This document shows, piece after piece, positions 10,801 to 22,419 of a DNA stretch of 64,000 nucleotides. This DNA is from Owenia fusiformis (Eukaryota > Annelida > Polychaeta > Sabellida > Oweniidae). Position numbers and translations under genes: made by a program. Position 1 is the stretch's first letter; every line of letters starts with the position of its first letter. Where the stretch lies: contig CAIIXF020000012.1 of NCBI GenBank assembly GCA_903813345.2, positions 27,602,184 to 27,666,183 of the forward strand, read 5' to 3'. The notes under the pieces were generated by a model, which worked only from the letters and a program-made list of their open reading frames with translations, was not told where the DNA came from and made no database searches.

Positions 10801-13800
10801 AAGCTCTTCAGTTCAGGTAGACTTGACTTTTTCCCTAATAACGATGTATATAATCTGAAAAATATTCATTAAATCTTGAAGTCTGACAAAGTAGTGCCAT
10901 TTTCAGAGCTGTTTATACATACCATCAGAATGGAAAATTTAACCAGAACAACGGCAACGCCAAAGCGTAGCGAATCCCATCGAACAGAAATGGCTGGCAT
11001 TTTTACAAACGAAGCGCAAATATCATAAAACAACACACCAGAAAGGCCACCATTTTCAAAATGGTTGCTCACTAGCCAAGTTGTCATCAGAAGAAATAAT
11101 ATGCTTTTAAGTAGCCACCTCTAAAATTTTTGAAAAATCGCACACATGCTTGTAAAATAACACACATAAAAATGGTGGCCATTTTTCAAAATGGCCGACT
11201 ACTCCCTAAAGTTTTATTAGACAATGTGCCATGCTTAAAGTATTCACATATCAATTATGAACAAAATCGCTCCACTACTTTTCGAGTTATAGGAAAATAC
11301 GTTAAAATAGCGGCCATTTTTCAAAATTGTTTTCAAAATAGCCACCTTCTACCAAAAGTGTCATAGGACAGTGTGCCATGCTTATAGTATTCACATACCA
11401 AATATGAACAAAATCGCTCCACTACTTTTCAAGTTATAGTGAAATATGTAAAAATGGCGGCCATTTTTCAAATTTTTTTCAAAATGGCCGCCTTCTACCA
11501 AAAGTGTCATAGGACAGTGTGCTATGCTTATAGTATTCACATACCAAATATAAACAAAATCGCTCCACTACTTTTCGAGTTATAGTAAAATACATTAAAA
11601 TGGCGGCCATTTTTGAAAATGGCCGCCTTCTACCAAATGGCTGCCATGTGCTTCTTTAATATCTACATTTGTAGCATTATTAACGTCCTTTATAAATTTT
11701 TTACATTTAAAACATATTGCTATTACAGTTTTACATATTGCACCTAAATTAATGTAAAATCGTCACTAAAATGGCCGCCATTTTGAAATGAGCGGCCATT
11801 TTGAAAATCGGCTTTCGAGCAGAACTTCTAACCCCATAGGGTATATGTGTACAAAATATGAACAAAATCTGGCCAACCGTATTTGAGTTATTGCCTGGAC
11901 GGACGGACGGACGGACAGACGGACGTACGTACAGACGTACGTACGTACGTACGGACGGACGGACGGACGGACGGAGGCGTTCCCTATATCCCTCCGAACT
12001 TTGTTCGATGGGATAAAAATTACTGGAAGGAGGAATAAGGATCTTGGAGAGTAAAGCATAATAAAATTAAATTATTTTACAGAAAATTTAATCGCTGCGC
12101 AATTTCGGTCAGAAAAGAGTAAATTTTTTTGGTCATACATTGTGCAAAAAATCATAGAATCTTATTCTTTATTCCTCAAACATTATTCACTCTATTACCA
12201 TAATATAACATCATACTAACATAATTATGATTACCTCACTTTACTCTTCAACTTCCTGCTATCCAGTATCAACTTTTTCACAAATTCAACTTCACCTCCA
12301 GGGGTTACACTTTCTGAATCATGGGCTGATGAAAAAGCAGACGGCTCTGGGCGATCATCTTTACGAGTGGTTAATATTCCCTGGGCCTCAAGGTTATTGG
12401 CAAAAAATGGTGGATTACACATTATGAAGTCTACGTCATTTGTGATTGGCTGAATAAGATCAGTGAGGGATGATTCTGGCGCCACCTTTACAACTAAAAC
12501 AAATGAAAGTAAGAAGTACATAAAAGTAATACAGACAACATGAAACGTCAACGTCTATAATAATATTAAGAGATAAAGTGTAAAAGAAAAAGAAGAGGTC
12601 AGTGTTGCGTATACATTAAAATAGAGAAAATCATAATACAATACTACCCAAAATGTCAAAAGAGAATATGCAATCCTTACGAGTATTCACATATTGAATA
12701 TGAACAAAATCACTCTATAATTTTTTGAATTATTATAAAAAATGTAAAATAACACACATAAAAATTGTGGCCATTAAAAATGGCTGACTACTCCCAGAGA
12801 GAGTGCAAGTGCAACAGAGTGCAAGGCTCATAATTCACATATCAAATATGAACAAAATCACTCCACTACTTTTCAAGTTATAGTAAAAAACGTAAAAAAT
12901 GATGGCCATTTTTCAAAATAGCCGCCTACTACCCAAAGTGTCATTAGACAGTGTGCCATGCTTATAGTATTCACATATAAAATATGAACAAAATCCCTTC
13001 ACTACTTTTTGAGATATAGTAAAAAATGTAAACTAATACACGTAAAAATGGCGGCCATTTTTCAAAATGGCCGCCTACTGCCCAAAATGTCATTAGACAT
13101 TGGGCCATGCTTAAAGTATTCACATACCAAATATGAACAAAATCGCTCCACTACTTTTTGACTTACAGTAAAAAATGTTAAATAACACACATAAAAAATG
13201 TAAACTAATACACGTAAAAATGGCGGCCATTTTGAAAAATGGCCGCCTACTACCAAAAATGTCATAAACATTGTGCCATGCTTAAAGTATTCACATATCA
13301 AATATGAACAAAGTCGCTCCACTACTTTTCAAGTTACAGAAAAAATCGTAAAATGACGTGCAAAGGCAGCCATTTTTCAAGATGGCTGCCATGTATTTCT
13401 TCTGTATTTACATTTCTAGCTTAATCAATGCCCTATATAACTTTTTTTACATTTAAAACATATTGCTATTACAGTTTTATATGCAGTACCTAAATTATTG
13501 TAAAATCGGCACTTAAATGGCCGCCATTTTTAAATGAACATTTTGAAAATCGGTTTTCGAGCAGAACTTCTACCCCCATTGGGTATGTGTGTACAAAATA
13601 TGAACAAAATCGGGCCAACGGTATTTGAGTTATTGCCCAGACGGACGGACAGACGGACGGACGGACAGAGGCGTTCCCTATATCCCTCCGAACTTTGTTC
13701 GATGGGATAATCAAAGTCTTTGGTAATATCAAAATGATAATATGTATTTGTCATGACAATAAACGAACAAATTAGGTCAGAGAATGCAATCAAGTTGGCA

Positions 13801-16800
13801 GAATTCCATTTGTATAAATCCTCAAAACATCTGTATTCTGTAATACCTTTTATAGAATCTTCCATTTGGTTTGCTTTTACATTCTTTTCAGCAAAATAGA
13901 TGTTTATATCATCAATATCAGACGCAATGAACTTCCATTTGTTGGTCTTACAACCTAGCAGAGGGTAGATACATGATGCTCCTGTACCTACAAATATGGT
14001 ATCATCATATTCTTAAATGGACAAAGGGTAACATTAAAAAAGCATTAACATGTAAAATGTCACCACCTGACATTTGTTGCAGATGACAATCACCGAACAC
14101 CAAACAGGTAGCACCATTCATTGAGCTTTCAATTTCATCTTTTTCTCTCCTATGCTAAAATGATTCTAAAAATGTTCCTCTAAAAACAGAGCTGTCAAGT
14201 GTCCCGCGAATGGCGGGATTATCCCGCGAATTCGATCAAAATTAGGCTAATTCGCGTGTCCCGCAATGTCCCGCGAAGTCCCGCAAATGTGGCTTTCGAC
14301 CTCCGCGAATTTCCGAAATTGTTGCAATCCCCTATATGGTGATTATCTTATCTTATATAAGAAGCTAAGTTTTTGCACTTTTGAGGAGTAAAGTTTACCT
14401 AATTTCAAGTACCTAGCATGCTGTTGTTTGGTATCAAAATAAAGCGGAAGGGTTCAACTTTCATTTTAATTACGACAATAGGGATGTAGGTCACAAATAG
14501 TTCCAACGTTGGCCTTTTTACTATCTGTGTGGCCTTCATCTCAGAACTGAGCAAATGTTAGCAAACGCAAGTTACAATAAATGGACGCTGATATCTAGAA
14601 AGGGTTTGTAGAAAAAACTGGGTACCGGGTAGTAAATCCTCCATGCTGGGTTCAAACTTGGTTCCCGGTACCCGGTCAAAAAACGGGTACCCAAAAAATG
14701 AAAAATACGAATATACGAGTATAACATAATTAGATTATCAGAAAACGTGTAAGATTTGTTTTGAATTTACAAAAATGTATGTAACATCCTCCAAAATTGA
14801 GCTAGAAGCTTCAAATAAAAAGCATATTTTAAGGCTCTTTTCTTCCTCTATCGTCATGACCATATTTTCATTGGTTATGTTCACGTACCAACATACGAAC
14901 TCATTGAAAATAGAGTAAAATTGATTTGTCTTGTTATTCAAATCGTCTTACAATGTCATTGGCGTAGCCAGGAGAGGGTGTGATGGTGCGATCGCACCCC
15001 CTCCCCCTTCATTACCAATGGAAATATGACCATGATGATAGAGGAAGAAAAGAGGCTTAAAATGCTTTTTATTTGAAGCTTCTAGCTCAAATTTGAAGGA
15101 AGTTACATTTTTGTAAATTCAAAACAAATCTTACACGTTTTCTAATGATCTAATTATGTTGTATATTCGTATATTTCGTTTTTCGTTTTTTGGGTACCCG
15201 GTTTTTCGACCGGGTACCAAGTTTGTCTACGTAAATTTTATTTATATTATTAATTGCATTACATTTACATGTACATATTTATATTTACATTTACATGTAC
15301 ATAAATAAGAATGAAGGAATAAAAAAAATAAAAAAAAGTTTGAACCCAGCATGGAGGATTTACTACCCGGTACACGGTTTTTTCTACAAACCCTATCTAG
15401 AAAAGTAACCTCATTCCCTATAATTTGATGTAGATTAATCGAACCCTTTTTCATGGGCTTTCAATTGAAAGCCCATGCCTACAGTATGGTAGTAGTTGGT
15501 CACGACGCCAGAAGCAGAGAAGTGCAAAGTATTGTTCCAAATTTTTGATTTCGTGTTAGATTACGATACTCACACCTCAAGCATGGTTTTTGTTTTTGAT
15601 AAATTACAATATGTTTAATAATATTTCTATGCGTATTTTGTGAAATTATGTTGACTTTTATTTAAGTTACAATGTAACGGTGCATTATATTTGATTAATC
15701 AGTATCTGAAAGTTTGATTCAAGTACTTTTACACGCTTTTACATTAGTCCAAATCACGCAAATCCCTTGAATGTCCCGGGACATCCTGCAAATTTAGGTG
15801 GATGTCCCGCGAAATCCCGCAATTTAGGGCACTTTTTCTAGAAAATCTGTCCCTCTATGAAGTTTTTGCTGGTAAACCTAGTAACTGTCCGGCAATTAGG
15901 GTGTTTGTCCCTCGAATGGTCCCGCGAAATCCCGCGAATTTGATAAAAAAAATTGGCCTATAAGCGCAATCATGCAAATCCCTTAAATGTCCCGCGAAAT
16001 CCCGCGAATTTAGTAGATGTCCCGCAAAATCCCGCGAATTTTGGGCACTGGGTCTAAAAAATCTGTCCCGCGAGAAAATCTTTGGGGGTTGACAGTACTG
16101 TAAAAATAAAGTGACACCAGATAATATACAAGGCAATTCTCACCAAATAATATTCCGGAAGTGACAAATTTTATTCTAAATAACTGCAAGTTTGCTAATC
16201 TAAAGCTTAGTGCTAGAGCATTCAACCATTGTTTTAGGTTTTTTGAAACAAATTCAGAGCCCCCTTTAATCTGTGGCATTAAAATATGAACAAAACAGAC
16301 TGACAAACCTATATCCACACCAAATAATCCTTCCTTTTTACTCATTATATCCTCAAGCCACAGAATATAGTTCAGTCTTTGTGGTACTGTTGGGATGAGT
16401 CTGTCGAGTGGAAGTTCAAGGTCAAGGTCAAAATCCTCTTTTAGCAAGGTCAAGGTCAATGCCCTCTGTGATTCTGGACTCTTAAAGTCCATGTGGACTT
16501 TACCTGAAATTAATAGTCCAAGTTGGAGATTTAATATATTTTCATTCAAAATTGCCTATTTATGGACTTATCATAGAGGAACGGGGTTCCCTTGGAAGTG
16601 TGAAAAGGCAAAACAAATGAAAACTCATAATTTAAACATGACAACAGTTGTCAATTTCCCTCAAACAGAAGGAAACACAATTGCCAGCTGCTTTTGAGAG
16701 CTATTGAAGTTGTGGTAAAAACTAGGGGTGTCACGGGTCGGACCGTAAACTATTCCCCATTCGTAATTTATACTTATTCAAGAAATAGGCAATCCAAAAG

Positions 16801-17198
16801 TTTGAAATTTAGCGGGAAATATAAAAAATTTAATGATAACTTATGATATTCCCAAGTATTATGACCCAACCCAAAATTGGTAAGTAGTTGTTTGTGACCC
16901 GACCCGAGCCTTCCGACCCGAGATTCGGGTCGACTTTGGGTCAGTGTCATACCTCTAGTAAAAACATATATTTTAATGACATATTAACAGTAAAAGTGGA
17001 ACAATGGTACCTCTAAAATGATTTTGGTTATGAGTTGAATGTTTAATAGACATATGCATCAAAATTGTAAAATTACAAACCTGACAAGTCTTGTGTCACA
17101 TGTCTTCGGAAATCAGAATATTTGATGGCAAGTGCCTTAAAGTCTGGTTTGCGATGTTTATAAGGGTTCCGAGGATGCATAAACTTGTTTAGTGCCAT
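7850..17198 (-). CDS. METTL16: METTL16, U6 snRNA / MAT2A RNA N6-adenosine methyltransferase
   Basis: Seven coding exons on the minus strand: 17081-17198, 16309-16503, 13847-13987, 12235-12493, 10785-10854, 8755-8844 and 7868-7996. All have GT/AG junctions and the phases agree. The product starts MALNKFMHPRNPYKHRKPDF. It carries the family SAM-binding segment VDIGTGASCIYPLLG, the catalytic NPPF motif in CNPPFFANNLEAQG, then LLGKKSSLPELK and TEFCQGRTMRWGIGWSF, all typical of METTL16. Exon 7 (KKKRPPLTFDLAVSDEKF) matches the start of the C-terminal VCR region. The enzyme deposits m6A on U6 snRNA and hairpins in MAT2A mRNA in vertebrates. About 334 codons are recognised against 562 aa in human. 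The rest of the VCR is not found; reading through the exon 7 donor stops after five codons (at 7850). An upstream acceptor near 17228 implies a non-coding first exon. The gene is head-to-head with LIS1. Confidence 0.93.
8035..8235. mobile_element. Degenerate copy of the CCTCTTGA piggyBac-like MITE
   Basis: The stretch AACCAGAGAATTTTTCATTTT through ACACATTTTAAATCAATTTT is clearly related to the better-preserved copies at 17269-17524 and 57303-57595. The ends are eroded (GAATCACAGGCTC on the left, CTGAGTAGTCAAGACG on the right). It lies in the METTL16 intron between exons 6 and 7. Confidence 0.55.
10284..10650. mobile_element. Foldback element, CACTGGTCAGTAT ends
   Basis: The left end CACTGGTCAGTATTAAG is matched by the inverted end CTTGATACTGACCAGTG at the right. 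The arms continue with GGTAACAGCC / GGCCATTACC. A relative with the same ends and interior (GATATTTGAACTA, ATGGAAACTC) lies at 57076-57882. No transposase is visible; this is a non-autonomous DNA element in the METTL16 intron between exons 5 and 6. Confidence 0.65.
11030..12020. repeat. Composite tandem repeat with GGAC tract, copy 1
   Basis: About four tandem units of roughly 145 bp contain GTGCCATGCTTATAGTATTC, AAAATCGCTCCACTACTTTT and the self-complementary AAAATGGCGGCCATTTT. They are followed by a unique tail, then a tetranucleotide GGAC/GTAC tract at 11896-11975 and the terminal motif ACTTTGTTCGATGGGATAA. It lies in the METTL16 intron between exons 4 and 5. A second copy with the same order of parts is at 12640-13712, so exon 4 is sandwiched between two copies. 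Confidence 0.75.
12640..13712. repeat. Composite tandem repeat with GGAC tract, copy 2
   Basis: Same organisation and orientation as the copy at 11030-12020: tandem units with GCCATGCTTAAAGTATTCAC and AAAATGGCGGCCATTTT, the common tail around 13390-13630, a shorter GGAC tract (13640-13668), and the end motif GAACTTTGTTCGATGGGATAA. It lies in the METTL16 intron between exons 3 and 4. The repeated units give long purely chance reading frames on the minus strand, which are not genes. Confidence 0.75.
14190..16100. mobile_element. CCCGCGAA-rich transposon remnant, host of a nested element
   Basis: The left end has CTGTCAAGTGTCCCGCGAA (14191-14209). The right end near 16070-16097 has TCCCGCGAGAAAATC then GGGTTGACAG, the inverse of the left terminal bases. 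Between them the motif TCCCGCGAAATCCCGC recurs many times (14260-14310 and 15770-16070). The middle is interrupted by the foldback element at 14601-15394. No transposase was recognised. It occupies the METTL16 intron between exons 2 and 3. Confidence 0.5.
14601..15394. mobile_element. Long foldback hAT-like element, 8-bp TSD ATCTAGAA
   Basis: The ends AGGGTTTGTAGAAAAAAC and its inverted copy are flanked by the direct 8-bp repeat ATCTAGAA (14593-14600, 15395-15402), the hallmark of hAT-type insertion. The arms are very long: GTAAATCCTCCATGCTGGG and CTTCAAATAAAAAGCAT on the left both reappear inverted on the right, so most of the 794 bp folds back. The centre (about 14940-15010) carries TGGCGTAGCCAGG and a GATCGCACCCCCTCCCCC tract. 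No open transposase frame. Confidence 0.8.
16723..16957. mobile_element. hAT-like MITE, 8-bp TSD GTAAAAAC
   Basis: TAGGGGTGTCACGGGTCGG at the left and ...GTGTCATACCTCTA at the right form imperfect terminal inverted repeats. GTAAAAAC occurs directly on both sides (16715-16722, 16958-16965). The interior contains GACCCGACCC and GGGTCGAC palindromic blocks. It lies in METTL16 intron 1. Confidence 0.75.
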
Positions 17199-17268
17199 AT
17201 CGGATCAGATTTTCTTCTGTCCTGAAAGTAAATATGCTATAATAGATCAGAGTTTATCAACCCTTTAA

Positions 17269-17524
17269 CCTCTTGACTACCCAGAATGACGAGATTTCTC
17301 GTCACCTCAGAAATGACCTTGAAACCCAGAGGTTGCTCTTATTTGAACAATTTTCATCCAATTTACAAAAAATAAATTTTAAAACGTGTAGAAATGATCT
17401 CTGCCATCAAATTTTACTAAGTTGAGCATCTAAAGTTGTAAAGGTATGTAGTAAAATGTCAAAAGGTGGCAAAAATGAAAAATTCTCTGGTTTCAACCAA
17501 TTTTAGAGCCTGGGATTCAAGAGG
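17269..17524. mobile_element. piggyBac-like MITE, TTAA target, next to METTL16 start
   Basis: Ends CCTCTTGACTACCCAG and CTGGGATTCAAGAGG are imperfect inverted repeats with TTAA immediately outside (17265-17268, 17525-17528). A nested relative lies at 57303-57595 and a degenerate one at 8035-8235. It sits about 70 bp upstream of the METTL16 start codon, within the presumed 5' UTR intron or promoter. Confidence 0.75.
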
Positions 17525-17933
17525 TTAAGTAAATATTAAAGCATGAATCAGAATTGCTTATACCCTGAAAGTATTTATGCCATTAAGTACAGGTATACAA
17601 TTTGTCAGATCTGAACTTTTTTACAGAAGCCATTAAATTAAAATTTCCTAAACAAATGGAACTACTACCCAAAGTATCTTAAGGCAGTTCTGAATTTTCA
17701 GAAATTTTAATGGATTCCTAAGTGAAGCCCTATCTTGTTTTTAGGTATACATAACTCATTCCATGCATGGTATACATCTTTCAGTTTTGCATTAAAAGTG
17801 CGTTTTATATTTGGAACATTTTTTCTGATCAACCTGCTCTTCATATCATATGATCTATGATTGATAGAAACCCCACAAAAAACATTTCAGCCAATCAGGC
17901 TTCGTTTGCCTCACTCCCCCACGCCATCTTTAC

Positions 17934-18176
17934 TTGAGTTTAGCCATGCTTTCCCAGTGGCTGAGCATTTTTGAGGGAAGCGAACTGCAGAACGATGTAC
18001 AAGATGATTTTACTTGCTTAATTTGGCAGCAGATGAGAGAGCTAGAGCCTGTGAAGTGTGCGGGCAAGGAAAAATCCCCCAAAGAAGATGAAGAGTCCAA
18101 TGCAGCAGTGGAGTACAGGAGACCCTATGGAATTGTGGGGAATTTATCTATCAGTATTTGGACAACATTTGGATGA
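17934..18176 (+). CDS. Uncertain 80-residue open frame
   Basis: An ATG-initiated frame encodes a polar, non-repetitive sequence (MLSQWLSIFEGSELQNDVQD, later KEKSPKEDEESNAAVEY). The upstream DNA (ATCAGGCTTCGTTTGCCTCAC) looks less AT-rich than its surroundings. No family was recognised and no downstream exon was found. It could be a first coding exon, a relic of a transposase gene, or chance. Confidence 0.2.
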   Translation: MSLAMLSQWLSIFEGSELQNDVQDDFTCLIWQQMRELEPVKCAGKEKSPKEDEESNAAVEYRRPYGIVGNLSISIWTTFG

Positions 18177-18509
18177 AGTCTCTCAGACCCGGAGGGGCAA
18201 CATGTGGGTTTGATGCTGGATACTTTTCCAGCGCTATCTTCCCAACGCAACTTTTAAAGAAAAGTTATTACAAATTTGGATAATTATGTGGTCAGTTAGT
18301 GATACATAGGTCCAGGTACATATGCTATCTCCTTCGAAATAATATAAATGAATTGGCAACAAGCTATGATGTCCCTGGCGAATCTAGAGGGGGGAGGGGC
18401 GGGAGTAGTAAGGGGACATCCCCAAGGTGGTTCCGAATCTGGAATTGCCAGATAGTTATGCATAATGTCCAGCAAAGCTATGGCCTTTTGTAATTTAAGG
18501 AGTTTCAGC

Positions 18510-19094
18510 TAGTGGTGTCAATTAACCGCTTGAGCATTAACCGGTTAACCGGGGGTTTTTACCGGTTAAAGTCGGTTAACCGGCGGGAAATTTGAACTGA
18601 TAATTTCAAATGAAATCTTCATCTTCGATCTTGAAAGTTGAAAAAATTGGGAAAATGATATATCGGCGTTTATTATTTACGTTCGTCAAGCGTTACTCTA
18701 TTCTATGTAAGTAAGCGCGGGAAAGCAATGTGGTAGGGATTAAAGTTGCTGATTGGATGTTTGTAAGGAATTATCGGACCTATCACATGTATGAGTAGCT
18801 CACATGAAACTGACGCTTGAAAAACAAACAGATTAAAATGCAAAGTAAGCGCGGGAAAGCAATGTGGCAGGGATTAAAGTTGCTGATTGGATGTTTGTAA
18901 GGAGTTAAAGGACTTATGACATGTATGAGTAGCTTACGTGAAACTGACACCATAAAACCAAACGGATTAGCATGCAAAATAAGCGCGGGAAATAACAGAA
19001 TTATACACGGTCAACTAACCGCCCATAAAAACATAGACCGGTCAAGGCATTATCGGCGGTTAACTGGTTAACCGGTTAATACATGACACCTCTA
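18510..19094. mobile_element. hAT-like MITE, 8-bp TSD GTTTCAGC, with internal duplication
   Basis: Terminal inverted repeats TAGTGGTGTC and GACACCTCTA are flanked by direct GTTTCAGC copies (18502-18509, 19095-19102). Subterminal blocks of ACCGGTTAACCGG occur near both ends. The interior holds a direct duplication of about 110 bp starting TAAGCGCGGGAAAGCAATGT at about 18712 and 18846. No coding potential. Confidence 0.82.
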
Positions 19095-19730
19095 GTTTCA
19101 GCCATGTTAATCTTTCCGAAAACAACATGGCAGAGAAGCATCAAAATATAAGAGGCGATAGATTTGATAGCTAAACCATGGGCTTTCAATAAAGCCCATG
19201 CATGCACAGTCAGAGAGAATGTTTCTGGCGAAAATTCTGGGATTTCAAACACTTTGAAGTTGGGAAACCGGAAGGGCTTACCTTTTTCAATTCCCGAATC
19301 TCACCGAATCTCTCCGAAATTAGCTCATCTTGGTGACTGTAAATTGCACAGCTGTATTCAATGGAGTCTTGTCATATTCGATCAGCCTCAATTTTAAAGT
19401 GTATATTTTATTTTCAACGTGATTTCATCGTTTTTTGTCGACTGGTAAGAAAACGCCGGGCAAATGGCAAGATGGATGACTTTTGACCTGACCTTGACCG
19501 ATGGTGATCACGTCATCAATATTACCAAGATGGCGGTTTCAACATTTTCTAAAATCGCTTCAAATAATATTATGTTAATTCCTAGCGAGTAAAGATATCT
19601 CTTAGTTTGCTATTTCACAATAAGATAAGAAATGTGTAAGGAATTCGTATTTATCAATTAAAACATCACATCGACATTTGGTATTCGTAAACTAGACAAT
19701 GAAGATAACGACTTTGAAAAAAAACAAAAA

Positions 19731-19800
19731 AGCGAGTACGGGATTCGAACCCGGGCCTCTAGCGTGCTAAGCAAGGATTCTCCCCCTAGCCCACCGTTAT
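19731..19800 (-). pseudogene. tRNA-Ala(AGC)-like remnant or SINE head
   Basis: Read on the minus strand, the segment contains the Pol III B-box GGGTTCGAATCCC in a T-arm context and a TTGCTTAGCACGC anticodon-like region with AGC in the loop. It ends in TTTTTTG, a possible terminator. The 5' acceptor half does not pair with the 3' half (GTACTCGCT), the anticodon stem has a mismatch, and the D-arm is degenerate. A functional tRNA is therefore unlikely; a tRNA pseudogene or tRNA-derived SINE head fits better. Confidence 0.5.
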
Positions 19801-20459
19801 TTTACATATGGTGTTGGGAATTAAACGCTACTTATTTTGAATGCTATGATTCGGAAGTGACGTCACGTTCTTCACGTTTTGTTTGAGAGCGAGAACGAGA
19901 CGTGCCAGAAGCCCGGCTTGTTTGTCAGTCGACCTGTTCAAAGTACATTTAGTAATAATTATCGCTTTTCAGAACAATTTAGGAAACAATATTTTATATC
20001 TATGTCGATTACAAAGCATCTAAGGTACGTAAATTTATATGAACAACTGAGTCAATAGGGATAAATAGCCCAACGAGAGTCGGCGGTCTTGAAAAATACT
20101 TGGATCTGATGCCAGTCCTGTTATTGATATAGTTCCAGGGTAGTTCGAAGAACGTATTAGATGTCCGTGCATGCATGGCTAACAAACTAAAATATGCAAA
20201 AGTTAGGACATGTATAAATGTTTCTATATTTACATATATTGTTTCAATATGGTCCTTGGATTGCTTATTTTTTAAATTCAAAGTAGAGTCAATATGTCCA
20301 AATCCAAACAGGGGGGTAAACACGAACGGGTTCCAAATAATGGCAAGCAGATCATTGAATTGAATAATAGTACCTCTACTACCTTTACATAATATTTATA
20401 GCCTGAAAGATACAATATGATGATGTATACCAACAATCTTACAATAAAATAATCAAATA

Positions 20460-20760
20460 TGATGATTTAGGTGTTTGGAATTACCCCCATGCTAGTGTTT
20501 GGAATTACCCCCACGAACTCTGTGCGTTTAAATAAATGGATGTCAGTAATAAATGATTTAAATTTGGGTTTCTTGATATGCAGGGGTGACAGGATCCAGT
20601 ATCATAAGTTAAGAGTATCATATAATGATATACCATCAATCTAATAATTAAAACAATTAAGTTTAAGTTAAGTGTTTGGAATTACCCCCATGCAAGTGTT
20701 CGGATTTACCCCCCCCCCCAAAAAACTCCTGTTCGGAATTACCCCCCTAAAATACCTTGT
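20460..20760 (+). repeat. Dispersed GTGTTTGGAATTACCCCC motif
   Basis: The motif GTGTTTGGAATTACCCCCAT or a close variant occurs five times between 20470 and 20750, partly in a duplicated context (CATGCTAGTG / CATGCAAGTG). No coding content; likely a short irregular duplication. Confidence 0.45.
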
Positions 20761-21616
20761 AGTAAAAATGGAATAACCCAGATATTTTTTACAATTTTTC
20801 GTAATTCTTTCTGCAAATGCATTCTACAGTGGATAATACACATAATATAAATAGAATCATAGCATAGATGTGCAGTACAGCCAAGCTAACTACATTTTTT
20901 GATGGGGGTGTTTGGAAATAGACGTACTGACTCTAGTTCCAAATATGTTTACTGTACTGTTGACAATCGGACTCCGATTGGACAACCATTTTTTTAAATT
21001 AACCCAACCCCATTAAACTATATATTTTCTGAAAGCTTGGAGTTTCAATAAAAAGAAAATCTATAACCTAAATTTTTAGAAAATGCATACTGGCCGTGGC
21101 ACCCATTTAAAGTAGGTCACCCTCAGGGGGTCCAAAAATCGTTTTTGCTAAAAACTGACCCCAACTTTGAAATTTAATTAAAAATTAACAATAAGGTTTA
21201 TCTTATCATACCTTATATTTTCTTGTAACTCTAACTTTTATTTAACCAAACAAAAAAATGAAGGTCTAATATAAGTTCATATTTTCGTAAATTAGAGTCA
21301 CAGAGTATCACCCATGGGCGTTTTTTGTATTTTTTTTAAAATAAACATTTGCAATGTACAATTTCCTATGTCTCTTTCATTTGGATCAATGGAGAACATT
21401 AGTACAAATATTTTTTTATTACTCGAGTAATATTCTTTCCATGTATACAAATAGTGTATCTATAAGCTGACACTACATGTATATCACTAAATTGTTTACC
21501 ATAATATATAATATACATATGTCCATATGTACATGTATTATAGTTTTCAAAAGTCTTGAGAGAGACCAAAATAAAACTTTCCAAGTCGTTAAAACAAGCA
21601 TGCTGCATTTAGAAAT

Positions 21617-22085
21617 CAATGGTATGAGACATCAAGTGATTAGTGGTATGGGACATCAACTAACCAATAGTATGGGGCATCAAGTGATCAATGGTATGGG
21701 ACATCAAGTGATCAACAGTATGGAACATCAAGTGATCAACAGTACTGGATATCAAGTAATCAACAGTCTTGGACAATCAATAATCAATAGTAATTAATAA
21801 GTATTAGGGAATAAAATAATTAACAGTGTGGGAAATCAAGTGATCAATGGTATGGGGTAGTAAGTGTTAAATAGTATGGGACATCAAGTGATCAACAATA
21901 TGGGACGTCAAGTGATCAATAGTATATCAAAGGAATCAACAGTGTGGGACATCAAGTGATCAATAGTGTGGGACATCAAGTGGTCAATAGTATGGTATAC
22001 ATGTATCAAATGATCAATAGTATGGGACATCAAGTGATCATTAGTATGGGTCATCAATGATAAACTTTTACAGTATGGGGCATCA
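21617..22085 (+). repeat. 24-bp minisatellite
   Basis: Imperfect tandem copies of a unit like GGGACATCAAGTGATCAATA plus GTAT, about 18 copies. A less regular middle part lies around 21785-21860. The repeats are open in some frames on both strands by chance. Confidence 0.8.
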
Positions 22086-22419
22086 AGGGAGGTGAGACTG
22101 CAAGTAGTCAAAGTGATTATCCGATGATAATAGATTGGGGCACCTGTAATTACTGAATTATGCATTGGTAATTCATGTAATTGTCAAATAATCATACCAA
22201 CCTATCCACATCGATCCACGTGCTTGATCGCGAGAACAACAACAAACTAATCACGTGACAATAACAATCTTTTAATCTGTGTCTAATAAGTCCAAATTCA
22301 ACGGACATCGTATGAAGAAGTTTTCAATAGCATATTTGATTTCATAAATATACATTTATTTGAAGTAACAACCATAATTGAACACAGATTAACCAAAATT
22401 AACGATTTTATTTTTGCGC

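Noticed and set aside
11766-12059. 97-residue minus-strand frame with RPSVRPSVRPYVRTYVCTYV
   Set aside because: It is the translation of the GGAC/GTAC microsatellite tail of a repeat element.
19731-19800. Functional tRNA-Ala gene
   Set aside because: B-box and anticodon region are good, but the acceptor stem does not pair and the D-arm is degenerate.
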